Origin: Cristatella mucedo | Taxonomy: Eukaryota > Bryozoa > Phylactolaemata > Cristatellidae | Assembly (NCBI GenBank): GCA_009760855.2 | Contig: WPIO01000092.1 | Coordinates: 1 to 62,000, forward strand | Length of the DNA: 62,000 nucleotides | Reading direction: 5' to 3' | Part shown: in pieces, positions 34,039 to 46,500 of the stretch | Position numbering within the stretch: position 1 is the stretch's first letter | Layout: every line of letters starts with the position of its first letter | Notes under the pieces: model-generated | Database searches by the model: none | Told to the model about the DNA's origin: nothing | The model's input: the letters and a program-made list of their open reading frames with translations, nothing else | Program-made: the position numbers and the translations under genes

Positions 34039-37000
34039 TGTATTGCAGGCAGTCCTAAATAAGAAAAACTCTTGGTTCTTATACACCACTATGGCTGAAT
34101 GAAAGAAGCCGGTAGTATGTTCAGCTGCTTTTGTAATCATTGATAACCAACAGTTATTCATAGCAGGCTCGTAGGAATACTGGCCATTGACGAGATGTTT
34201 ATGTAATCTAAATTCATTTGTTGGATATTTCTAAAAGCATCAATAGAACAAAAAGTGGATGTAAGTATGGCTAGTCAACAAATCCCAAAGGTGAAGCCAT
34301 ATGTGTCCTTTGTTGAAGGAGCTAGGATAGCTCCACACTGATCAACGGATAACGAGCAAACTTCTTATGCCAACCCACAAGGCCTGCCATAGCTCGGCTC
34401 CTTCACGTCTAGCTGAACTGCTTCACCAATTTCAGCCTCCTCGTGCCCCCAGATACTCTATGAACTACAAATAAATTATTCCATTCCTCGTCCTAAAGAC
34501 CTTTGGTGACAAGCTTTTGCTCTGTAGGCTCTAGACTTTAGAACTCACTTACACAATTCTTACACGACTTCTACTCTTTTGCTGCCGACTGTGGAACTTC
34601 CTTTCCAGCCGTCCTGCACTGCTACTCTCATGCTACTCACTACCTCAACTGCCCTCCTGACTCTGCTATGCTTCTCATTCTCTTTCTTGCACGAGATATT
34701 CTGTTGGCTGCCGAATTCGAGCGAAAGCTACTTAGGTATTGAGTGCAAAATAGAAACGTCTTTGCAACACCCACATATTCTTTGTGAGTTTGTGGTATTT
34801 AGGATGGAGATTAATTATATCTTTACTCAGTGTGAAAGGCAGTGGGGATTTTCTCAGCTAGTTAGCAGGTTTGTGCCCACCTCAGACCGGGCCTGTAGCT
34901 TGATTTACAGTAATGCTTGAGCAACCCTACTTCGATGCACTTTTTGTTCCAGAAAGGTGTTTGTTTATACTCTCTGAGCTGTTGTTGGTTCAATATTCTT
35001 TACCATTATTGTTGCTAAACGTAATAAAGTTAGTAGAAGTCCTGGAGATAACGTGTGCAATGCGAGGTAGCTGCAGACTATTTTGATGACCTGACCTGAC
35101 CACATTTAAAAGGAACTTAAAAACGCCTATTTAGGACAGCATTTAGTGGGTCCCTGTGATTCGTCCTTCACGTGCTTATGCGTGCTGACACTGTGCATGC
35201 TGCCACTAACCACGTTTGCATGCTGTCCCTGTGCATGTCACCCCTAACCATATTATTCGTTTTGTTTGTTTTTCAAGCATGATTTTACTTACCATTCAAT
35301 TGCATTTCACTTTGCAGCAAATGTAAAGCGCCTAGAAAGAGATTAAGTTCTCTGAGGGCGCTTTATCAAGTGCATTATTATTATTATTATGACAACTTTG
35401 TGAATCTACGCTTACTGTTTGGTGAACCTGAATGATTATTAATTCAATTCTGCTGCAAGTGCAGGGAGCTACATAGTACTTGTGTCTTAGGTTTATCAGC
35501 ATGCAGGCCTTTGCTTGTTGGGTACCTGTGGTGCTGACTCAACTTGAGCAACTGTTCACCAGATCGTTTTTGCATTGCAACAGCCATCTCATTTCTAGTG
35601 ACAGTAAAATCCGGGTTATCTTTTTACTGGCCCATTTAATAAGTCTTTTGGGATGCTTTTGCATAAGCAAAGTTTAAAGCTGAAGTTTGCTTACTTGCTA
35701 GCCACATCAGATGCATATCTTACTGTCGGTACAGCAGCACAGTGAAATAGAACTGTCCGGGCCAGTGGCATTTATCTCCGGTATGGCGTATATTACTCGT
35801 TGCCGTCATCTACAGTTACTCTCACGGACGTAGATAGACGTTTGAATGAGCTCAAATTAATGCTGGTTTTCTCACATGCTCTGTCATTCAACACACAACT
35901 CTTTTTTTTAACTTTAAGAACATCCTCTTTTGATTTGCTTTGCTTTGCTTCTTGGTGGTATTTAGTTTATCTTTTATAGGTCATTGACACCCCGGGTATT
36001 CTTGATCACCCTTTGGAGCAGAGAAACACCATTGAGATGCAAGCCATTACGGCACTGGCTCATTTGAAGGCAGCTGTCTTGTATTTCATGGATGTCTCTG
36101 AACAGTGTGGATACAATCTGCATCAGCAGGTCCGTGCTGGTTGTCCACCATTAATTGTTTCGTACCTTACATGTTGCTGTTAGGCCATGCCCATTTGATA
36201 TTGTTTTGCTGTGTTCTTTTTTCTTTGCTGTGCAGTCCTTAAATGGATGTTCTCATGCACACACAGTGCCGTCTCAGTGTATTGAAGTCCTCAGAACCTT
36301 CTAGTCATGGCCAGTTGCTTATCAATTCCATACATGCATTGGCAGATTTCGGCTCATGTAATCATATTAGCTACTGTTTATTTCGGTTAGCGATTCGATA
36401 TACAAAGGTCTCAGATGAGTGCTAAGGCAGTTACTATGTTGTGAGCATACTATCTGTGCTGACTGACACCTGGCTCAACTCTGGTTCACGATGCCGCACC
36501 AAGACTTAATTTCAAGAATCTTTATAAAAATCGGCAAACAAATGAAGCCCCATAATTGGCAGCTTCTGCTGCTCAATAATCCTTGTTAGTGGCTTTCTGA
36601 GCTCGTAGCTGGTTGTGACCACGCGATAAAATACTTTCATAAGGAGCCTTGGCAATATCAAAATAAACATTGGCATGCTATATGCATCGCTTAGATTTGT
36701 TGCTGCCATTCATAAATAACATCATAAATATGTCTTTATCCTCAGGTCGTGTCCCAGCACCTATCAGAAAGGCTGTAGTCAGGCCACAATGCAAGAAAGC
36801 AACACTAAACCAAAAGAACTTGAGCAACTTCTGCCCGGTTTTCCTTCTACCGTTCCTATCAAAGACACTGGAACGAGTAGTGGCGACTAGCTGAACTCAT
36901 ATAATATTTATGAGCCGTGATGGCACACTAGAAAGGCGGTTGTTCTTCACGACCGAGGTCGTGGGTTCGAATCTTGGGGTGAGCGATCGATCCTTTATTG

Positions 37001-40000
37001 TCGGTGCAAGCAGTGGTGATAGCCTTTATGGCTCTTTTGCCGCTGTGCGTAAAGAGGCTGTTAAATCAATCAGCTGGTAGTTTTTTTATATATTGAAACT
37101 TCAAACTTTGCTTAGTAATTAAAAATATATTTGACTGACCCTGCACTGAGAGAATGATACAATCGCAGGTTGAAAAGGTTGGCTTTCTTATTCCACCGCC
37201 TCGTTTATATATCCGGCAGAATAGCCTTATCGGCTATCATTCTCATTTGCAGTTGGCAATAAAGAATTGCATGCTGTAGGACTCAAACCCGGGATCGATA
37301 ATTTCGAGTGCCACGGTGCGCAGACCCAGGGCCATTGAGGGGGTATGAAGTGCAAAACAGAAAAGCAAAACAATAGGCTGTTTTATACAATGTCTGCTTC
37401 GTGTTTCGTAATGTGATTTTCCTTTTTGATGCCTTCGGTGGTGTTGTTACACTCTCCTTTGTGCAATGTAACTGATATTTGTACCTCGTTATTACTCCCA
37501 TCTCTTTAGTTGTTGAACAAGGAGACTCTGTAGTTTGGTCCAGTTGTAGTTTCTATGTTGCTGAGTTAATTGCGAAATTTAAGGGCGTGCAGTCAGTCGT
37601 CGATGTTGCCTCACTAAAATGCTTTACTCGTTGCTTCTATCTTCGTGTGTCACGATCAGGATTCGCCTCTCAAGGCAGCATCAGCTACTTTTAAATAGAT
37701 GGGGCACTGATCTTTTTTGCTTTTAGCCTCCTGGTTTTTGCTCATCGGCCTTAAGTTGTGGCTGCTGTCGTCTGGCTGTAGGACCAATCACACAGTCTTG
37801 ATCTTTTTCTTGTAGCTTGAGTTGTTCAACAGCATTAAGCCCCTGTTCGTCAGAAAGCCGGTAATCATTTGTGCTAGCAAAGTCGACATAGTCAAGCTTG
37901 ACGAGCTCAGCGAGAGCAACAAACAGATTTTCACAGATTTGCAAAAAGATGGACTCCCCATTGTGCCGCTGAGCAACCTGACCGACGAGGGCATCATGAA
38001 TGTTAAAACAGAAGCATGCGACCGACTGCTAGCCTACAGGGTTGAGGTGAAAGCTAAAGGGAAAAAGATGGACGAGATTATCACCCGCATACACGTCGCC
38101 TTGCCTACACCACGGGATGACAAGGTTTGTGCACGACCGGTTCCGGCATTGTGCTCGTGAGCTTATTGATGTCACCTGTCTATAGTGCCTGCTGGGTATC
38201 GTGACGATGCCCCACTTATGGCTCGACTTGTGATGCTGTCTACATGACATGCAGGATGTCCATTGTTGATTGTGAACTGCTTGGCATTTGGTAGTGAGGA
38301 ATGTCTTCTCAGTCACCATAAAAGTCGAGTCGGCAGCTAGCCATCAGAGGCAGTTGCAGATGCTGCTGGCTGCATTGAAAATGTCGTCTTGCCTGGACGT
38401 CTGCTCATGCCTAGTGAATGCAGCATTTGCTATGAATTGTTCTCTATATACTAGGCGAGGCTTCCATGCATTCCCGAGAGCGTCTTAGTGAAACGCAAGG
38501 CTACCGAAGCTGCTAAAGAGAAGAAGAAACTGGTAGGGTTGCATTTCCTAGTAGCCTCGCTAGTGAGCTGTCGTTTGGGCCGCCTGTGTGACCTTACATA
38601 GTCTGCATTTTATTGGATGCTTTGCCATCACCAGACATAACGTTTTTGTAGGAGCGAGACATTGAGCTGGAAATGGGTGATGAGTATGTCCTAAACCTAC
38701 AGAGTAAGTAGTAGCTTTGCCGGCTTTTTTTTAACGGACGTCTTATAACTCTGAACTAGAGACGTGCTTGCATAGTATTCAGTCATCTAGCAGCATCTGT
38801 TTGTGCATGCGTTTGTATATCTTGTTCTGAAGTATTCGGGTCTCAAAAAGGAGCCAAGCATACCTGCCTTATGCTGACGAATGCAGCCCTATGAGTATTC
38901 CTTAGTTAGCATCCAGTAATCAGAGCCAGCCCCTTGTTTGGTTGCTATCGAATGCAGCCAGGGTAGGAGAAAGGGTTTATAGACATCTGGTATTAAAAGT
39001 GAAAAATTGCCTTTTACAGTTTTATACTTGGGCTGCACACCAGCTATGCCCTACCTTATGTTGTAGCACTATAAGCAGACTCGTTTTTGTTTGCTTCATT
39101 TAAACCCTTTTGAATTGAGAATGAAAGCTGGCTAGTCTATAGTGCAAAGAGAAAGGCTTCTCACATATGCCCAATTTGGCAGCATTTATGACCGAGTCGT
39201 AAGACATCTTTCTTGGGAAGGGGAGACTTTAAAAAATTAAAGGCTGTTGACCAGGCAGACTTATTAAGTATGGAGTTCAATGAGCACTTATGGAACGAAG
39301 TCCTCTGATGTGATCCGTTTTTAACCAAAGAATTGCAGATAGCATTACTGCCACAGCTGCTATCTATCTTAATTTATTGTTAAAACGGCCACTTAAAATC
39401 GATGCTAGTTCGAACCGTACCAAAGCTAATAGAACCTTTTCGTGGTTAAAAAGCTAGAGCACTAGTGATTGGCTGGTCTAACTTTATTGAATTCAGATTT
39501 TAACTGAGTGTATGTCAGGCAGGAGTGACCGTCGGGCTGTGCTGCTGTGTTCATGCTCAGCTTAGCGTGAATGAGTCTGACTTCGGTTTGGGTGTGCATT
39601 GTATTGAAGTGTGATTTCGTGCATGCTGTTGAATTAAATCTGATTAGGTAGGAGATGTTGAGAAATATGAATGCTACCTATACAATCGATCTATGTATTG
39701 GATCTTCTGCTAAGACTTTGTCAACAATCCTTGTCGTTTACAAGGTGATTAACCTTTGTGGTTTAAAAATATATAGGTCACCGGTTTTGTCCCTGAATTG
39801 CTAGTAAGTTTGCAGCAAATCTAAAGCACCTAGGAAGAGAGGTCTGAGGGCGCTTTATCAATCTCGTTATTATTATTATTATTATTAGTTAAGCCGAACT
39901 GAACACTGAATTTTCCAGGTTAAGGATGCAATTGCTGCATTTGTACCTAGGCACACAATTACTACAGTAAGGATATGTCCATGCAGGCTTAGGGTGCTGT

Positions 40001-40528
40001 AAGTTCAATATTTAATGGTGATAAGACAAGCATATAAAAAATCTTGCCTGACTAGTAGTTATTTGAGTCCTTGTTCTCCATTAGTTCTTCATGGTTGATT
40101 TGTCAAGACTAAATAGATGAAAGTCACAAAAGCTCTTGGGGTATTTTAGATCTCGTATTTTCTTCAGCACGTGTGTTTGCACGGTTCTTCAAATGCACTA
40201 GTCGCCACTGCTTTCTGGTTGTTTAGTTGTGATCTGCATAGTGCCCCAAAGTGTCTGTGGCCCTTACAGGTCTGTTCAGTAATTATACCTGCAGTAAAAC
40301 CATTCTGTTTTGCTTAGTTCTGTCACTTCTCATTCACAGAGCATTGGGATCTCAAGGATGACGATTGGAAAAACGATATAATTCCCGAGATGTGGCAGGG
40401 AAAGAATATTGCCGACTTTATTGATCCAGAAATCATGCAGGTATGCATACCATTTGATAGTTCTTCCTTTGCAGGAATTGTAAAGCGCCTAGAGAGAGAT
40501 TGAGTTCTCTGATGATGCTTTATCCAGT

Positions 40529-40559
<31 letters not shown>

Positions 40560-43500
40560 CCCAGCCCTTCGACATGCTTAGTGCTGACTGATAACAGTAA
40601 TCTGTATTATTTCATATAAGTTGGTATGGCAATCAACTTTCCACCTTCTTGTGCTGCAACACTACTGTGTTGAAGCATTTGCTATCTGCTTGCTTCTGGA
40701 TGAACATGTTTGTAGCCAAAAGTGGATTTTTTCTCGAGATAAATGCTTGACTATTTGGTTTTGGAGATTGCCCATGCATGTACATTTGCATTAGCACAGT
40801 ATAGCTTAAATACGGGTGGCTTGTTGGCACCGTGCCAACAATCGTGGTTGCCATCGAAGATGCTTATTAGATTCATGAGGGTATCCTTACGGCCATCTCT
40901 CTTAATAGTGAAACTAAATGTCCCGCAGCCTGGCTAGGCAGTGCTTCACATACTGTTCGGGGGTTTACTGTTAGAAGACAAGCAAAATGGACTCTTTCAG
41001 TATGAAAAGCTGTGGGTTAGCTATTTATATACCACTCATATATGATTAGGATCACCGAAGTCCAAGCAGAGCAAACAAGAGTATTTGTGAACAGCAAGTT
41101 GGCCGACTAAGCAATTGACTGAAGATAGCAGTGCCGAAACCGGATGTTTGCCTCTCCTGGTGCTTTAGTTTTGGTTTGCAATTCCTTTCCTTGATTTTTC
41201 TTAAGCCGGCTCCTTTCAGCTATCAGAAAAAACGAGGCTTATGTTTTGACAATGATTGGCTACGTTTATATTGGTGCAGTTATTTCATTGGAACTATGGT
41301 GTTGCTATTTGGCAAGCTAACCACCTGCTTTTCCAAGTGCTCGATGGCTGTTGTTCAGATGTAATGTAATGCATATCCGTCTGTAACTCCATATAGACTA
41401 TTGTATCCATATCCTTATCCAATTATTTACCCTGAGGTCAGCACTAGTTGCCCAAAGCTCCCTCTTCTCCACTCTTCACTGAATCTGCTATAAAATGCAC
41501 TCACATCAGTTTGCTAGATTTATAAGCACCACATGTACCACGGCTGTTTCAGTCCCTTCGACTCAGGTTACATGTCCGTTCGCAGCTACACTTGGCTGAC
41601 CACTGGAAGTGCCCTACCGAGGTTTGGTTTGAACTGCCTATCACGAGTGTATCACCTGATGAAGCTCCATAGAGTCAAGAAGAATGAATGATGTGAGAGG
41701 CTTGAGCATTGATCCTGAGCATCATCTGCCAGATTTATTGACAGCTCATCGACCTGTTCAACTGGCCCGCAGTGTACTATAAGCCACAGCTTTCGAAGCC
41801 TCGTGAGTTCTGATGCACAATTGTAACCTATTCATTACTCTATTCATTGCAAGAAAGAAATGTGAGATGTGTGGTGACTTTAAGGATAGTCGACTTATTA
41901 ATTGCAAAGTCATAGCCACAAAAGGTGTGAGGGCAGGAGACAGCTGGAGAATGGACAGCATAGTTGCAAAAGATGATTGAGCTGAAGTATGTGCAGACCA
42001 AAGGCATATGTAGCCAGCTGTTTTCTAACTAAAAGAGCCGGCTCATGCGTTGTCGTGACACGACCTGAGCGAACGATGAAGCAAATAAACATGTCAGCCT
42101 GATATGGAGTGACTGAAGAAGTCAGCAGCAGAAAATGTTTGGTGCATCTGCATTTCTACCAGGAGCCACGATTTTGTCTATTACCAAAGGGCACTTGGTT
42201 TTCAAACCTTCATCTCAGCCATGCTTAGGCCAATGAAAAAGTCGATCATTTGTGGCAGCCCCATAAAAAGTATAGGAGTAACCATAGTCTTACCCCGGGT
42301 GAACCGAAGAGCTAGAAACATTCATTGCTTGCCACTGTGGTTAGTAGCACCTAGTCCCCCACTTTGTCGAAGTCGAATGAGCATCAAACAGATCTACCCT
42401 ACCAGCTCCACTGCTCTGTTGTCAATGGCACAGCTTCCGTGTCACACCGCTTCTGTCTTAGCTTCACAGACTCCATATCAGGCATCGAATCGACATCAAT
42501 ATCCTCTGTAGTGCACAGGTCGCTTTGCTATTCGACCTGATTGCTCCTCCAGTGTGCAGTAGTCGCAGCACCCCTCGGCTTTCAGTCGTCTCGCATTACC
42601 TTTCACTAAATTGAATTTTTTGCGATTGGGCCTTCATTTCGTATTAACCGAAAAGCCGTAACTTGCTTCCAACTAATGCCACTGCCTGCATTGTAATTTA
42701 AGTCTCAACCCCTAGTAGTAAACGACCTTATTCCTGAAAATGGTATCGACCTGCTCGCCCTAACTGAAACTTGGCTGAAATCGATAAACTGCCCGACAAT
42801 TAAAGACGCTACTCCATCTGGTTTCACGTTCTTTCACACCCCTAGATCAATCAAAACTGGAGGTGGAATTGCTATGATCGTGCGCTCGAAATTCAACTTC
42901 AAGCCATTTGCGGTACCCTCGAAGCAGTCTTTTGAATCAATTGTCCTGGTCTCACCCGAAAACAAGCTACCGATAGTGGCAGTAGTCTATCGCCCACCAG
43001 GTACCAAATCCTCCTTTATCTCAGATTTCTCCGATCTCATTTCGATTCTGTGTGCAAGAAATCGATCCTTCCTCGTTATGGGTGATTTCAACGTTCACTT
43101 TGATAACTTATCTGACACTTTCAGCACCGAATTTCGTACATTGACAGACTCATTATCTCTTGTGACTCATGTGCATGGCCCTACCCACATCAAGGGTCAC
43201 ACACTCGACCAAATTTTCTCATATAACTGCACTTTGTCATCACCAGTTATCACCAAATCCTGGTTATCTGACCACATGCAGGTCTCATTCAATCTACAGT
43301 GTGTGCCCACATTCTCCTCTAAAATAACCTGTGAGTCGCGAAACCTCAAGACCCTTGACATCGATGCTGTCCGTGCGAGCATATCTGCTTCACCTTTGCT
43401 GCTCAGTCCTCCCTCCGATCTGTCATCACTGGTAGATTGCTACAACACGACACTAGCTGACACGCTCGACGAGTTTGCACCTTTGACAAAGCGCACTGTG

Positions 43501-46500
43501 CGCCCCCGCCCAGACGGCCTATGGTTTACCACAGACATTAAACTAGCCAAGTCTACTAAACGAAAGCTTGAAAAGGCATACAAAAGATCCGGACTAACTG
43601 TCCATCGACAGGCATATGAAGACTACTGTAGGTCGTACCAATCGATCCTAGCAAAGGCTAAGTCTAGCTTCTATAGAAACATTGTTGAATCACAGATGCA
43701 CAATCCAAAAATGCTGATGTCGACAATAAACCATCTCCTCAACCGTTCCCAGGTTAGCTCCTTACCTGATGATCCTTGTGATGATCTAGCCGATCGCTTC
43801 TCTCGATTCTTTGTGCAGAAGATAGACAAAATCAGGGAATCCATCCCTGCGATGACAACCTTCCCACTAGAATGCTGTTCCTCGGTTCCTGGCTGCGCCT
43901 CAATGTCTGCATTTAAACAGGTCACTAGTGATGTAGTCCTAAAGCTCGTATCTCAATCAAAGAAGACAACAAGTCCTCTGGACCCTATTCCCACTGTCCT
44001 GCTCCTACGTTGCATTGATCTGCTGCTGCCATGCATAACCAACATCATTAATATGTCATTAGCCTCAGGTCAGGTCCCAGCACCTTTCAAAAAAGCTGTA
44101 GTCAGGCCACTTCTCAAAAAAGCTACACTAGACCAAGAGAACTTAAGCAACTACCGCATAGTCTCCCTTCTACCATTCCTATCAAAGACACTGGAACGGG
44201 TCGTGGCAGACCAGCTGAACTCGTATATCGAAACCTCACACCTTGCTAGTAAGTTCCAGTCTGGCTTTAGAGCTAATCACTCCACAGAGTCAGCATTGCT
44301 TCGGGTATACAACGACCTACTTAGGAATGCAGACATGGGTAGAGTGTCTCTTCTTGTTTTGCTCGATCTTTCGGCAGCTTTTGATACCATCGATCACAAA
44401 GTACTTCTAGAGTGCCTCTCATCTCGCCTGGGCTTCACTGGCACTGCTCTGCAGTGGTTCAGGTCCTATCTCAGTGGGAGACTCCAGAGTGTTGACGTGA
44501 ATGGACAAAGATCATCTGAAGTACCTCTAAAATATGGAGTACCTCAGGGCTCTGTGCTAGGTCCGGTCCTTTTCACCGTTTATACTCTCCCTCTCGCTGA
44601 TGTGATTGCCAAGCACAATCTAGGCTTTCACTTCTATGCGGATGACACTCAGTTGCACCTTTGCTTTGATCCCTCCCAGCCTTCGAGCACCTCAAATTCT
44701 CTCAACTCACTTGCTGCATGCATTGATGACATCCGATCATGGATGGCAGCAAATTTTCTAAAACTAAACGATGATAAAACTAACTTACTAGTTATGGGCA
44801 AACCTAGTGTTATTCAGAAATTGGAAAGGCTGACTTTCAAAATTGGCTCTGCCAGCATATCTCCAGTTGCATCAGCTCGAAATCTAGGTGTCATATTCCA
44901 AAGCAACCTCTCGTTAGACGACCACATCAGCTCCACAGTCAAATCAGCCTATTTTCAGCTTCATAACATTGCTAAAATTAGGGCTTGTTTAGATAAGGAT
45001 ACCACGTCCAAGTTGGTCCATGCATTCGTGACATCTCGTCTCGACTTCTGCAACTCACTGCTTACTGGCCTACCAGCATGTGCGATCAGGCGATTGCAGC
45101 TGGTGCAAAACTCTGCAGCTAGGCTTGTCTGTCGTGAGCGTCGCAGTTGCCACATTACTCCACTCCTCGCCGACCTGCACTGGTTACCAGTCAAGCAACG
45201 GATTGACTTCAAGGTTTTGTCGCTCACTTTTAGGTCTCTTCATTCTATGGCTCCAGCCTATCTTTCAGAGATACTACCCCATCAGGCAAAGCATCGTACC
45301 ACTCGCTTTTCGGAATCCAACAGTCTAGAAATACCTCGTACAAACCTTAAATCCTTTGGAGACCGTGCATTTAGCTCGTATGCTCCCACAGCCTGGAACT
45401 CCCTCCCGACCTGCATCAGAACATCCCCTGACCTGACCACATTTAAAAGAAACTTAAAAACATACCTATTTAGGACAGCATTTAGTGGGTCCTTGTGATT
45501 CGTCCTCGATGTGCTTATGCGTGCTGACACTGTTCATGCTGCCACTAACCACATTTGCATGCTGACCCAGTGCATGTAACCCCTAACCATGTTATTCATT
45601 TTGTTTGTTTTTCAAGCATGATTTTACTTACTATTCTATTGCGTATCACTTTGCAGCAAATGTAAAGTGCCTAGAAAGAGATTAAGTTCTCTGAGGGCGC
45701 TTTATCAAGTGCAATATTATTATTGTTATTAGCCAAAGCTGCATATATCCCTGTCATCTTTCTGTGAGCCCCTAATGAACTTTTTTGTCCGTACATGCTC
45801 TGTGCCCTTAGTTGTGCATGAGTCAGTGCATGTTAATAGCCAGGCGTCCTACTAACTTGTGACCCCAAATGTCTTCATTTGCTTTGACGGGCTGGCCTAA
45901 GCATTTTTGCGTGTTTATCTAAGTGTGATGTATTTCATGTCAGCAAGTGTTGAGTTATTCCTTCTCTTGCAGCAAGTGCCTGGATAGAGCTTTGGTTCTC
46001 TTGAGGTGTTACACAAAACCCTATTATTATCATCTTTAATTACTCTAGCACACCCCTAATTCACAGCGACCCCTTGGACTCACCCAGGTGTGGAGCTGAT
46101 CATACTCGAGTATCAACCGTTATGCGTCCTACAGGCTTGTTGCAAGTGGACAAAAAGCACATCCGTGGACGTGATACGAATGGCCAGCTCCTTTGCTCAA
46201 CTTCATCCCATAAATGATCAATTGGGTGAACGTCTGGTGACTGACTTGGCCAGTCTTTAGAAGTCACGGGAGGGTAACCGAACTCTGATAAATTGTTTAG
46301 AAAAACATTTAACATTGGCTTGGATCGGTATTGGGTAGGAAAATATCCCATGCACGAAGTGCTATCGAAAATGTGTAAATAGGCATCCTGGGTAACGATG
46401 TGCATGACATGATATTTCTACTGATGCACCCCCATATGACGGACGGCCCTCCAAATTTAAGGGTTGGTTGCTGGCTTTTGGATCAGTAGGTTTCATTGGG

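Noticed and set aside
42874-42876. ATG as the true start of the LINE ORF2
   Set aside because: The frame is open for 59 codons upstream and already encodes the endonuclease motif LLALTETWL there.
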